In this document: piece after piece, positions 35,480 to 50,400 of the stretch
Layout of the letters: every line of letters starts with the position of its first letter
How positions within the stretch are numbered: position 1 is the stretch's first letter
NCBI GenBank assembly: GCA_964016875.1
Contig: OZ024721.1
Span: 6,639,001 to 6,703,000 of the forward strand
Direction: 5' to 3'
Length of the DNA stretch: 64,000 bases
DNA from: Fallopia convolvulus
Taxonomy: Eukaryota; Streptophyta; Magnoliopsida; Caryophyllales; Polygonaceae
Notes under the pieces: model-generated
The model's database searches: none
The model's input: the letters and a program-made list of their open reading frames with translations, nothing else
Told to the model about the DNA's origin: nothing
Position numbers and translations under genes: made by a program

Positions 35480-38400
35480 TCAGAAGAAGGATCGGAGATC
35501 TTCTCCACTCATGACCTCGAGTTCCTTGAGAGTTTGCTGGGCAAGTGTTTTCACTGAGAGCTCTGCATCTTCCAGCAGCTCTACAAGGAACGGAATCGTC
35601 TCTGCTAACAGCACCATATACTCCTCTTTCAGGTTCTCAATCAAATTCTTCACAATCTTCAGTCCCAGAATACGCGCCCGACACATTTCGCTTCGGGTTT
35701 GCATCAATACCTGTTTATCAGGAAACCATTAATCATAATTCATAAAATGAAACGGGACATTTACAAAAGGATCGAAGGGAAAGAAAAGTTTACCTCATAG
35801 TTGAGAGGCTTCCAGAGAAGATCTGAGCCCGCGGCGACCGCCATTTGTCCAATGCAAGAAACCAAGAGATCATCAACTTCCTTCTCTGATGGTACGTCGG
35901 CGTCTTCTTCTAGAGACGGTGGTGGGATTGAGACCATTTGAGCAACGATTGGCTTTAACAACTCCTGCAAGCACCACATTTTATGTCGGACAAATTTGGA
36001 TTGAATTAGTATTGCATTTCCCAATCTCAGCAAAAAAAATTTTGAAATTTCCTCTATTCACAAAGACGAATCAATTTATAAGACAGCCTGAAAATATCCA
36101 ATTGCCAAGGGGGTATGATCTACATCCAAATGAGGAAGATTTCTATCAATTTACTACCTTGATTTTCTCTAAGATTTTCCCCATTTTCCTATATCTATCT
36201 CCTCCTTGGGTTTGTCATGCAAAACTAGTCATCAATCTTTTCAAATGGCTGATAATTAAACTTCTCATCTCCTAACACATACTAACTTCTCAGTGGATTT
36301 TTTGCTCTGCTCAACCGCCTAGTTTTAGCGAAAATTGGAAACACTAATATTTCAGAAAGAAAAGATAGATATGGAAAAGGCCAACAGCAATAACAAATAG
36401 ATACGAGAAGTGGATGGTAATTTTGGCTTACTTGGAAATTCGTGGAGTCCAGGAACTTTTGTTTTCCGGTATCATAAAGGAAGCACTTGTGCAATGACGA
36501 CACTACCAAAGCACAGAGATGCCATTTTCCAAGTGCTGCAGCATCACTCTCAGCATTTTTATCCTCAGTTTTGTCAAGCTTGGCCTTCTTTTTCTTCCTG
36601 GAACGAGTAGCACTTCTGCCATCTTCGGAGAGAAACTCAATACTGCCCTTGAGCAAGTATTTGAAATATGGGACAAATAATGACCTATAGAAGAAATGCA
36701 AAATATAAGTCCCTTGAAGGGGCAGAAATTAAAACACAATTTAGTTAAAAAGCAAAACCGGAAGTATGTGTTCAAGTTCTAACCGGTGGTTTTCAGCAAG
36801 CTTGTTAACCAGGCGATAAAATGCAATAGCCCGGTCTATTTTTTCGGTAGGTTGTTCATTTTCTTCAATAGCGGATTCGACCCACTCAATGCACCCAATG
36901 AAGAGAGGCTTAAACATGGTCTCTGTAAGCTTCATTGTCAAAGCAACCATAGCATTAATGACATAATCCTCCACAACATTAATCCTTTTAATTTTAGGGT
37001 GGTGTTGACGACGAAGATCAAGGGCCAGCAGCAGCAGGTTAAAAATCTCCCTGTGGTAACTGCTTACAGATGCTCTATCCATTCTACTCACAAAACTTGT
37101 CAGCATCTCAAATACAACCTGGAGGCTCAGATCACCAGACTTTACAGCCTCTGGGTACAATTTCAACAATGGAGGAAGAGCTAACCGTACCTGTGAAAGG
37201 GAAGAGGTCAAAAACACAGCATATTATATATAAGAGTGTGCGAACCTGGAGATATGGTTAACTGGCAAGAAAGAAAAAGCTTACAGGGATTAGCTCACTA
37301 ATAAGCTGTCTCACTGCTTCTGCTTTTGCCTTCAACTTTTGATCAGAATCTGATATACAGGAAGGATTTAACACCAAGAGTTTGAAAATGTCTGTGAGGT
37401 AAGGATTTAAAAAGGGGCCAAGCTTCTCCACAAGCGCCTCCAAAGTTATAAGTAATGAGATCGTGATTTTCTCCATTCTAGTATCTGTTTTCAGAGGTGA
37501 ATTAAGATTTTGTGACCGTTTCAATATATGTGCCATGATTCCAGGCAGCTCAGGAAGTGCTTTTGGGCCAAGGATGTGAATAAATGTCCCAGTAGTTTTA
37601 AGGCAACTGGAAGCAACAGACAGATCGTCTGACAAAATATTCTTGACCATAGAAGAAAGACATTTGTTGGACATGGGATGGTCAGAGGGAAATCTACTTG
37701 CTAAGACTTCAACAGCAGAAACAGCTTCCAATTTCAATGATTGATCTGGCTCATCATGAGACTGGTCAACTATCTTCAGTATCTCTGAGCACAATGTGAC
37801 TAAGGTATCCGAGGCACTTCTGTCAAGCTTATTCCAAGCATTATTCAGGTAAACATTTGACTCCTTCCCTCTATTCGATTTGAGTGCACTGTTATCTCTC
37901 ACTGTTTCACATATAAGACGAAGAGCCTGCCAAAAAGTCATCCATAAAAGTTGGTTCAACTATCATGTTTTCATTTAAGTAATAGAACTCGGCAACAAGA
38001 GATCGTCAGGAATTCATGATCACAACGTTTTTATTAGTATGGAGACCATTTATTGATTTATTTTAGCTGGGCCTAATCTCAACCTAGATATTCTTATTAC
38101 AGAATTTTAAGTGACATTACCTTCTTGGTGACATTTCTCTCAGCATGACCCATCAACATGCTGGTGGCTCTGAAAAGTGTAGACGGTATCATCTTCTTGG
38201 TCATATTGATTAAGACACCATGTAGTAGCTCCTTCAGCTCTTTTTTGACAGGAGCAGGAAGAATTGACCTGTCCCTCTTTGAGTCAACTAACACTAAACA
38301 GCAGACAACTTGCTCCACCAACTCACCAAGTGTTCCCTACAAGTGCCGAGTGTAAGCCCAAAATAAGGCAATCTTTATACAAATACTAACAAATAATCAA

Positions 38401-41400
38401 TAAAATGCTGTAGAACTTATGCAAGCCGTTAATGCAATTGGCGACTACTTTTAATTTTTGGACATTGAAGAAATTTAAAATTGGTTTTGATCAAAGAACA
38501 AAGTACTTAGCTACAATTTGAACATTTGGCATTACTTTAAATATCACTTAGATCTGCTAAACCTTTGTTATATTTTTATGCTCAAGCTTGATTGGTAAAA
38601 ATGTCTAAAGAATGGGTTTTGATAAAATTCACCTGAACAATATCTGAGCAGTCCTCAGAGTCAAGCTTGAATAAAAGTTCAGGGTCGAGCAATCTCTCCT
38701 GTACAAAGTTTGCAGCATACAGCAGTTCTGTAAACAGCTGTTTGCCCTTGTTACCAGACTGTACGAACTTAAGAAGCAAAACCAGTGATGGAAGCCATGT
38801 TGTGGTACTGTACTGCTGACATATTTGCAATGCAAAAGTAAACTCCCATTCAGTTTGAGTTACTGTAGTTATAAAGTTTGACATGGAATTTCTATCATCT
38901 GGAAGAGATGGCTTTATCCTAGTGACCATCGAACGCATTAGAAGGCCAAACAACGAACCCAAGCTCTGTTGTTCTCCTAAGGTCCTGAGCAATGAAAGGA
39001 ATTGTTAATTACAGATTTACAGGCAGAAAGGATAAACAAAATAAACAACCAGACAACCTTCTGCCAGTCTCCAAAAGACAGTACTATCTCACAAGGGTCC
39101 ATGAAGTTGAAAACCCAGATTTATACACGAGGGTTTCAAGAGAGTAGGGAACAATTTCTGTAAGTTTATATTACCTCAAGATATGAAGAACAACTGCCAG
39201 CCTCCTATGTTGAGCTACATCACCCATTGCCTCTATGAAAATCTGCAATTTAAGTTCAAATTTCATTATAAATGTGAAGATGAGCAACAACATAGTAAAA
39301 TATAAGGGAGATGCTAATGTCAATAAAAACAAATTGTAGTACCTGAAGCAAGCTGCAAATATCTTTCCCATTTGAGAACCAGCATGGAACTACAGCTGAG
39401 ATAAGATCCTCAAACACACTTTTTGAATAACTATCCTCCTACAAGCAGATGAACCATAAATTTATTCAAAAGGATTGCTGAAATGAAATTGAGTCCAAAA
39501 TAGAAGTCTAGATACAAATTAAGCATGAAGATATGTCATCCCATGCAATGTATCATAACAAAAACCCATTACAGATTAAGAATGATAAGAATGATATTTG
39601 TAAAAAACACTGAATTATATATAAAATAACAATTACAAACTAGAAAACCAACTAAATTTCTTACCTGACTGAGAGTTGATCTACAAGTCACGGTGAGAAT
39701 ATCTGGTATATGTTGGAGAACCAACCTAGGCATGATCTTTGTCAGCGTAGAAAACAATGAGAATGATTGGTTCAGAATCATAATTTCTTTGCATGAAGAG
39801 GCACATTCAACCAACAGCTTGATATCAGAATCACATAAAATACAATCCTGTGTAACACAAGATATATATAAGGAAAACAGAAAAAATAATTGAATATAAT
39901 GCACTTATGACTAGTTTCATGAGAATACATTTGACAAGATATCACATGAGATAGAACGAGCAATATCCTCGAGAATAAGCAATATTGTCTGCTGAGCATA
40001 ACATAAAGTGCTGTATATGGACACCCATTCTTCCTTGTCATCACTGGGACACTTCACAACAGAAAAGACGCTTTCAAGAAGGTGGAAGAGAGGTTTTACA
40101 AGGGCAATCCTGCAGGAAGAAAGTATATAAATTAATGCATAAATTCACACTCACTACCTGCTACCTGCAGAAAGCAATATAGCATTCCAACAAAGAGATG
40201 AAGCAATGATTAAGGTTCTAAATTTTGAACAAGCCCTATGATTTTTACATGTTGTATGTTGTATGCAAAACCAAGTGGTGAGCTTATTCTATTACAGCTA
40301 ATCACTTACAAAATCAGGTAATTCATAAATACTCCCTCCGTCCCAAAATAAATGGGGTTTTAACCTTGGGAACATTTATTAGGGAAAACTTTAATCTTGT
40401 CTTGAAACAAATAATTACCCCTCTTTTTACTTGAAAAGTGAATTTCATTTACTTGAAAAGTGTACCATCAATATTCCTATAGGATAGAATCGGATACAAG
40501 GACAAATAATGGGAAAGACAAACATGGAGAAGCAAAAAAAAAACCATATATTATGGGACAAGGGATTTAGGCTAAACCCCCATTTATTTTGGGACAGAGA
40601 GAGTATCTGATAATAGATGTGAAGATCAAGGGCCAGCAGCAGTAGGTTAATAATCTCTCCATGGTAACAGCTTTAATGAAAAATGTCTCTGGGGGAACCT
40701 ACAAGTTCTCTTTGAACTACAGTGCCATTGTGAATAAAGAATCAATGTACAGAGGAAAGCAGCAATAATAATAAGGATGAAGGAGCACTTGAAACAAACA
40801 TTGACGTATGAGATATTTTAGTTTATGCGCCATAGTAGTGTCATATCAAAGGACATCCAATAAAAGAATAAAGATGATACTCGTGAAACAAATGCAAAAG
40901 AAATCAACTGAAACAAATATAATTTCAATTTCAAAGGTGATCCAAAGAAAGAAAAAAGATGAAAGGACAAGCATGAGCTATACTTACAACTTCAGCAATA
41001 GCTACCATTGTAATACAGGAATTATATCTCATAACTATCCCTAGAAAGGTATCAAAAGAAACTGCCTCAGCCACTCAGCTACAAAAGATGATGCCAAACA
41101 AAACTTTAAAGCCAAATCACCTTCAACTGGAACCCATTTAAAACGGTGATCCATATATCCTCACCAATATCAAGCCATCAAGGAAACCAAATCAACTTAT
41201 TAAAAATAAAGTTGCTAACACAACATGGTTTGTTAAAAGGGTTTGACCCAGCTGCTGTCATATTATTTTTATAGCATAGCCACCTCTTTTGGGTGTGTTC
41301 ATGTTGTTCTGCTTTTTGAGAGATCTTCATTTCATTCGCAGATTTTCCTTCATTTGAAATACATTACTCACCTTCTTGAAAAGAAAATAATGGATACTCC

Positions 41401-44400
41401 ATATATTTTGTAGCATGACCGACCACCAATATAATGGAACTTTATCATGGCAAAGTTTTACAATAAGACTTGACAAGGTTCCACGGATGAGTAAGTAATT
41501 AGAAATTCCCAAGCTTTCATTCACCCAATCACAAACCCAAGTACTATATTTATTTTATTGTACTTATTCCACATGTATCCCTTCAAATGAATGAATCAAC
41601 TATCCCTTGTCTCATTGTACCTTGGACTCTGGGCACAAGTCTATGTGCACCAAATTTTAATGTACTGTCAGACAAAGAATCCTATATTGCAATTTAAGGT
41701 CTAAAAGTAATACTGCGACTCCCAGAGAGTGCAGAAGTTTATTAGCCTATAAACTATTCATTTGGAGCATAGGAATATATTGGGCAGTTCGACTTCACTA
41801 AATATAGACTGATTTGCACACGCAAGAGCATATCATATGATCTGCCTTGCACGTGAAGATTTTAACTGGTTAAACAAGGTGAAGACAAGAACAATCATCA
41901 CAGGAAGAGGCAGTAGAAACAAAAAGATGAAATGGAAAACATTAATTTTGCTCTAATTAATCTTCTACAAACCGATCCCCACATATTCTTCAGATAAAAT
42001 TGAAAAACTAATCCTCACATATTTAGCTACTGCATTCAACGAAACTATTAGCTACATAAATTAAATAGAGAAATTATCATATTCCTAGAGGACCAGAACA
42101 TGATCAATGTACAAAAAAAGGATAAAAACACTCAAAAAGTCATTTTTTCCAGAATTACAACACAATTCTGTTAGCAAGGCATACCTGTTCTTTATGTCTT
42201 TCTTCAAGAGCAACACATCCAGAAGAGAACTGACAAAGCCAAGTGAATTTTTTTGTCCAGATATGTTTTTAGGCTTCTGCATATGGTGCTTCTTGGATTT
42301 CTTCCTCACTTGTTGGGGGATCAGAGTTAAATTATCTTCAGAAAGGTTAATACTTTCAAGCATATGAATAATTGGTGAGCTAGTAATCTGCCATGTGAGT
42401 GTAGAAATTAGATCAAATCATAACTCATAAATTAAGCAGAAATAACATCTCTTGGACTAAACTCAAAAAAATAAATCAGAGAGTATATCTAAGCAGAATG
42501 AACGCACGTATTAATGCATTTACTTAAAAGCCTGTTACAACAAATCAGAGGATAAATTCCAAGATGCAATGGGAATCAAAAACATTCAAATGCAGGCCAG
42601 TTAAGAGGAAGGGGAACAATTAAGCTATCTTGACTAGAGGAAGCACATCTAGACAAGTTCAGAATCATGAACGTTACTCGTGTTTGTAGTCAAAGCAAAG
42701 AAGCATGATAGACAAAACAGGTAGGACAAGCAATAAGAAAGTTACATATACAACAATTTGACAGAGACAAGGGGTACATACAGTTAAGCGCAGCAAAGCA
42801 TCCTTTGCAGCATTTTGTACATCATTGTGAGGACTCTGATGTAAGAGCACAAGCTTATGGAGAAGAAATTCCTGTTTACAAATGAGTGAGAGTTTTAGAT
42901 GCATGGCACCTAACCAAGGTTTTAATTAACTTTACATCTGTTACTGAAAAACAGGCCAAATCTAACAAGAACTTTAAAAAAAAAACATTACCTGTTTCTC
43001 AGTTGTTAAACTACAAAAAAGACGGTCATTCAAATTCAGCAGAACAGTAGTACAAGGCCGCAGTTTGGCAGTATCAGATGCAGAGACATCATCAATCTAG
43101 AACAGGATGCAAAATATGTTAAATAAGATTTATGGTCAGTCCAAGCAAAAGATAAAGAACAAAGAATAGAACATACCTGCAATGCTGCCAACAACTTATC
43201 CTGTACATGATGGACATCGGGTAAAGGTGAAAGACAACAGGTCTGATCCCCATTACAAAAAAAAAAAAAATACAGCATCAGCCCAAGTTTATAAAACTGA
43301 AACATCAGAATAAAATTCAAAACTATCAGAAGAAAGATATTACACCTCCAATAGAAGACATAGGATGTCAGCATCAATATTTGATAACTTTTGGCACAAG
43401 TTATTAGACCCAAAATGAGGGCCCTGAAGCCGCTGTAGAAGTTCAGATAACAGGGACTGCACATCCTTTACAGACATCATTGAAGCACCAGCATCTTTAA
43501 AGATTAAAAGAATCTTCAGCTGCCAGAAAAAGATAACTTTACATAATGAGACGATCTCATCTAACAATTTAAAGGAAACCATTAATCAGTAGGGATTTAC
43601 AGACACGAGTATAAATCTTATATAAAACACATGTATAAGGAAGTTATTATTGCTCAGATCCATTATTTTTTAAATTCATTTTACTGATACATCATAAAGC
43701 ATGGAGGGAAAACAGAGAGCACATCCAAGATAATGCACTTCACCAGCTAGCATGAGATTGTTGAGAGAGACCCTAGTAAATAACCAAGAAGCACAGGCTA
43801 AAAAACAAAACAGATAATGCATATCACCATTTGCTCTCATCCACATAAATTTTACATTTTAAAGAGCATGTAGAGTTTGTTAAATCATGGCCAATTTTAG
43901 TCAATCTTTTACCAAAATGAAGAGAACTTCTGAAAAATTCCAAGATATGTATTATTGAGGGAAAAGGAGATGTAAACCTTAGCATAATCAGGTAGCTTCA
44001 TGGCAAAGCCCAGTATGAAATCCAATATGTCTTCCATTGTTGAGTTGTCAAACCTGTTTAATTCAAGAAGCTGTTATACCAACCAGATAGCTTTGGTTTG
44101 CTTGTGTTAGTAAATGAAAAAATAAATTATGATTGCAAATTGCCCAGAGAAAAGACAATAGTAAGAAGAAATCACAGCCATCCAGTTCATGGTATGCTTG
44201 TATCACGAATATGAGCACTTGTAAAGAGTGATGAGTACAAGGATTCTAAGTACAAAAATTTTACGCCCAGGCACACCATATTGATTTTTGTGAGAAAGAA
44301 CACAAACACAATATAAACATGAACATTGAATTGCATCTTACCTCTCTCCAAGCACTAGGAGGCCCTGAGGAGACGAGGAAAAGACAGATGCAAATAGTGA

Positions 44401-47400
44401 GGTAAGGAAGCTTCTGTCTGATGTTATTAATTTCTTTTGCTGGACCAGCAATCTTAAAAGCCCATCAACAGAACTCCAAGATTCATTATTTCCTGCCAAT
44501 GAAACAAATAATAAAGATTAATTATAATTTAGAATTAAACATATCAAAACCCAGCATTGTTCTTTCTTGACAAAACATAAGTTCCACACAAATTAAAAGT
44601 AACAATTTTCTTCTTTCAAATTTATGCCTTCTACTTCCACTTAACACAGAAACAGAAATCTTAATACCTAGCACCCTATTATAGTTGAGTATGATGCAAA
44701 ATATGTTCAACAGGCAAGGAAACATGACTTGATAACAAATTGAAGAGGCATTACCATTTCTCTTGCTCATACTTTGAGAGCGAGACCACAATTTGAGAAG
44801 CTGTTCTACGAAAGCCATAGCTGCTTCCCTTACATCCTTTAGATAACAGAATATGGATGAGAATTCAATGCAAGTATTTCAAGAACAGCATTACAGCTAG
44901 CTGCCTAGCTCACTAAGAACCCTGAGCAACCTGAATGAGATAAAGTGCTACCTGAACTTCAGAGGAGAGTGGAACAAGAACTGACGGAAATGCATGAAGC
45001 AGCTGAAGAGCCAAACTCTCAGCAAAACTCTCAGCAGAGCACAGTTTTTTAGTGAGTGAACGAAGACATTTAAGACATGTAACTTGAACTCCGGTAGAAA
45101 ACCCTAAGAAAGAAAATTTTTAGAATTAAGAGTCATACAAGCTGTTTCTGGTAGACATTAATGCCAGGCACTTGTTCAGCAAAAAAAATCAAAACATTTA
45201 TCATTAAGAGGCTTTGAAATCAATTGCTGCAACAGGAAGAGCCAATTCTAATAAAACCTATCATGAACAACGGACTTTCGTCTTCCTTCCTAATAGTCAG
45301 GTAAAACTTGATGCTTTTACCATGAAGAATATCAATGTGCTGGAATGGTTTGATAAAATTGGGCCTCCTCCCATCGAAACATAACATTTCTGACCTCACT
45401 AGAACCATGGCTTTCACCACCTTCATCTACCCTATTTGGATTAGCCGTAACCACACCATCTTCGAAGGAGAGCAACCATTGAGGGAGACCAGCTACAATC
45501 ACATCACGGCATCTATTACAAGCCACCTCCTGGGCACTTGGAATAGGAATGATAGTGGTATTAAACTTTGGTTCCGTTCCCCAGCCGTTTTGCAATTTAT
45601 TTTGTCCCATGGGAGTGTCTAACTTTTGCTTTCCTTCTATATGCCTTTCAAGTTTATGTTTGAGGGCCTATTTTTTGAATTCAGGGCCTGTTGGCATTCC
45701 TAAGTCATCTATGTAAAGTTCTCCTTTTTAAGATAATTTTTACCATTTTCAAAAAAAAAAATACAGCAGTAAGACAAAAACAAATAACTAGAGACAGGAA
45801 CATCAATCACGATCATTCTTCTTCCTTCTATCTCACGCAAAGATGGGTGATGAACATCTGGTTTGGCTCACAATCGGGTTTTGGCTAATAGAACAATGTG
45901 TCAATTTCATTGCAAAGAAACATGGCAAAACTACCACATATTACTGAAGGAAAAAAAAGTGAGCAACATTAAGTAGCACGACATGAATATTAGATTAGTT
46001 GCAATGAGAACCTTTTGAAGTGATGAACATCAAGAAAAAATTGACAGGAGAGACTTTCAAATGCAGAGCAATATATTGCAAGTGGTCCTTGAAGAGATTC
46101 TTTAATTTGCGTTCTGCAAAGAAGACATATAGCTCACTGAAATTGCAAAACCATTCTCCATTATCATCCTGATTCACAATAAAGTAGGTCCACAAAGATT
46201 AGAAGCGGCACAAAAACACAAACAAACAAGACTTCAGAAATAATCCAAATGAAGTTTCATGTACTAACCCATGAGATATTTGTTGGCAGTGCCGAAAGAT
46301 ATGAAGCAACTAAATTCCAAAATGTGCATAGTATGATTCTAGCATGGAGTTGTCTATGACTGATATGTCGAAACTGATCCAAGTTTTTGATGCAGTTTTC
46401 CTCAAGAGAAACAGTCTTGATCTGTCAATCAACGCAATAACATAAAAAACATGGGTCTCCAATATACAAGATGAGCAAGTAACAATGTCTAAGAATAGTT
46501 ATACCTCTTCACCACTTAAAAGATCTCCACATTTCTCAAGAGTAATCCATTCATTCTGGAGAAATCCAAAGCAGGCTTTAAACAAGGAGAAAATCCGAGC
46601 ATCTGTAGCATATCAAATGAACTTGTTACAACCAGATTTAATGCCACGTTATGTAAAGATTTAACAGGACTCAACATCACAAACAAATGTCTATGGATGC
46701 AAAATTTATATGGAGCAAAACACAACATGAATGTGACAATAGTGTGAAACAATTATATACAAGCATGTTGACACTACCAAATCAACAATGTAATTGCTTT
46801 ATAAGAATAACAGTAAGCAGCAAGGGGCAATCACTTTCCTAAGTTCTATGACTCACAGAAAAATATGTTCTATTTCCCATCCAGATTCACAGGACAAACG
46901 TTACAAAATTTAAGTTATAGAGCCATAATAGTAACTTCAGTAAGAAAGTGGGAAGAGTTAAACTAGTTAATGTTTCATCAAAACTATACAAAAAATATAA
47001 GCACCTCGAACGTAGCATCTAAGCCCAGAAAAGCTACCACATAAATAAGATTACAGTTTCAACTTTTGTACTAAGGAAACGATGAAAGTAAAGGAGTCAG
47101 ATAACAGATACATATCCTCACTTAACGAGGATCAAACAAAAACTCCTTTTTAAATTAAAACTTTTCTCGCATAAACTTTAGCGCTACGAGAAAAAATTGG
47201 ATATTATGAGGTCCCCTTTGCAAACACTGACATCCTTCAGGTATTCTACTGGAGTGCAAGGGAGGTAACAATGAAGGGGAAAACAATGACATCCTACAGG
47301 AGTTCAAGCTAGTTCCCAAAATTTTATATATATATATATATGAACATTACACAAAAATGCAAGATTTTGCATCATGTAAAACATCTCATAGGCAGCAAAA

Positions 47401-50400
47401 GATATGATAAGGTAATGTAAGCAAGATCAGTGCCAAAACCACTGTACCATTTTTTAAGGAGATACAGGATTGCTGTATAACCAGGATGAATATGGTCTTT
47501 GACAGCTCATAATTGTCGGAACATTTAACAAGCCAAGGTAAATACTCTTCAGGACTTTCAGAAAATGCTTCAGCCAGACTGCTAATAGTGTGTGCATTCA
47601 CAAGGAATGAATCCTGCCCTAAAAGCTGCAAGTGTTAAAACATAAGCTGATGTTATATACTTTTAAGAAAATATTTCAGATACAAGCACACAACCAAAGT
47701 TGAAAAATGATCTCAAAAAATAATTCAATGACCATTAAGTCTTGGAACTTTAGTGATGCGACTTGTTAAGGATATGCACTTTATGACATAACCCCATTCA
47801 CAAATTTATAATTCCTACTTTCACTTTATTCCCTCCTTTCTTTTACTTCATCCTTTGTAGTGAAAGTCTGATGCATCATTCTCTACTTTATATATTAATT
47901 AACATCAACGAAATTTTGCTTCAGCCTGAAAGGAGCTTTTCAGAGAGTATAAACCTCAAGTCTAAGTCACACACGCAAGCTAGGAAAGGACAGAACCTGC
48001 AGACCAACAATTGCTTAGCAATCAGCCAAAAGCTCTTATTATCTACTCCCTCCGTAGCAAAATAAATGGGGTTTTAGCCCAAATCCCTTGTCCTATGATT
48101 TATGGTGTTTTTACTTTTTCCAAGAGTGTTTTTTGGGGTATGTGTTCCTACTATCCAATAGGAATATGGACGGTACACTTTTTAAGTAAATGAAATTCAC
48201 TTTTCAAGTAAAATGAGGGGTAATTAACATGCATTATATTTATTTTCTTCGGTTTTGGCTTCGGCCCTCGTTCCTGTTTTTTCTCTACGTTTTGTGGTCC
48301 TGTCGGGTCTTTTGGGCGCACCCCCTTGCGTTAAGCCAGGGGTGCCCCCATTTTGACCCCCCAGACTTCCCGAAAGGGAAGCCACACTGGTAAATGTTGT
48401 TGTTGTTGTTATTTTAAGACGGAGGGAGTATTACAAAACAGAGCCATGGTGAACCCAGCAGTTTATATCTTGAGAGAAAATAACATGCATGGTGGGAAGT
48501 TAGTTCACTAATCTCCTCTTTCTTTTTTCACAATTACTTGCTCAATTTAATAGTAGCTTCCTCTATACATAATTTGGCATAGCCCTAACTTTCTTACTAG
48601 ATAAAGCAACCAGAGAAGGAATACTATGTATTTATCATATACAGAACCCTATGAGTTACAACTATTCACCACCTCGTTTTACTCACAATTAAATTATGCC
48701 TGACGAATCTTTAGAGAAGAAGCCACTGTTTCTCTTAGTTCCATCCCAACAGTAGGAGGCAACAGGCTCTAGAACTCATTACCAGAATTATCTCCCAAAA
48801 CTCGCCACATTTGGTTATCAAAGAGCAATAAAACATACAGTGAAAAAGCAACATCAATAATGTGAATCAACTCAAGTCCGGAAACAAGGAATACAGTTGT
48901 AATTCTTAGAGATCATTACCTTTTCAGGGAAAGAAAGTTTTCCGTAAAACGGCCACTTGATCTTTCCAAATAATTCTTGCACTTTCAAGTTTAGCTTCTT
49001 AAACTGCATTGCAATAAATGGAAAAATGAAAAAAAATCAGAAAGGAAACTCAAAGGTGGTGGATCAAAAGTACAATAAGACACAACATAGACCAAGTGGA
49101 CTCCCAGGCCGTTTGGGATCTGGGGGGTCAAGATGTATACACCCTTGCCCCGGACAAAGTCGGGAGGGTGTGTCTAACAACCCAAAGAAGGAATGGGGTG
49201 CCAACACAGGCAAGAACCGGACTTAAAGAAGATGAAAACAAAGTTTCGTTAAAGACCATCTACGGACAGAAGTACAATAAGACAGTTGCTGTTAAAAAAA
49301 TAAAGACCATCTACTGACAATAGTTTCGATAAAGAGTGGAAACATAAAAATAAAATTAAAAGCACATGCCACCCAAAAATGCAATCAGCAAATATATTTG
49401 TTATAAAACTTTTAAGAAAGAAACTGTCAGCCGGATCAAATATCAAACATATAAGACAACAAAGTACTACCTTAGGAAAAATCAGAAGGAAAGGGTGCAT
49501 CATAGAGGCAAGCTCTTCCTTGTAGTCTTCTTTGTGTTCAAAATTTGTCACAGCAAGCTCCAAGCATGATAGAGAAATATCTCCTGCTTTAGTAGATTCC
49601 TTCGGAGTGCCTGAATGGAGAGATTTGACGCAATGTGAATCAAAACCACCAAATATCAGATGTCAAACCACTAGAATTTTGTCTCGTGTTAAATTTTAGA
49701 TGAGAAATATATGCTGGATGTAAGTCTTTTACAGGACAATTTTGGAGTATAGGGCTTCTTTTAAGGGTCAATGCCGAAGGAACGTTTAAAAGACTCGCAT
49801 CCAGGATTTAATGTACTTAAAATTCTGAGAGAGTATCTCACTGTTTGTTGCATGTATAACTTTTTGAATTTAACTTGTAAATACAACTTCCATTTATAAT
49901 ATACTATCAACTCATTTGACCTATCTCTAGATATATCTTCTTTGCTTAGCACTTGAATTTATCCTCGCATATAGATAATAAAAAAAAAATAGAGCCTTGT
50001 ATCTGATACAAACCCAAATATAAACTATATTAGCTATGTTTATTATCTTCATTTCTGCATTTTGTAGTTAGTTTTCTGATTGTCTATTTTCCCAATTCCT
50101 TGTTTTTAGGCATTTTCCCCACTTACTCCATTATGTTGCCCATCATCTTATTTATTATTATTTAGTTTTAGGTGTTAGTTATTGCCAGTGTTTAAAAAGG
50201 CGAGGCGACGCCCGAGGCGATGGCCCCCCTAGATTGCCTAGGCGCGCCTTAGAGGCGAAGGCGATCGCCTTATACACAGCAGTTTGGTAATTCACAAATA
50301 TAAATATATAATGTTAAAATGAGATCATTTAATAAAATTTTAGGATATAAAAACATATTTATAAAGCCCAAAACCCAAATTTTATTAGTAATAAAACCAT

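Noticed and set aside
36110..36275. Plus-strand frame MVRRRLLLETVVGLRPFEQR as a small gene overlapping UTP10
   Set aside because: It is the shadow of the penultimate UTP10 exon running on into intron sequence.
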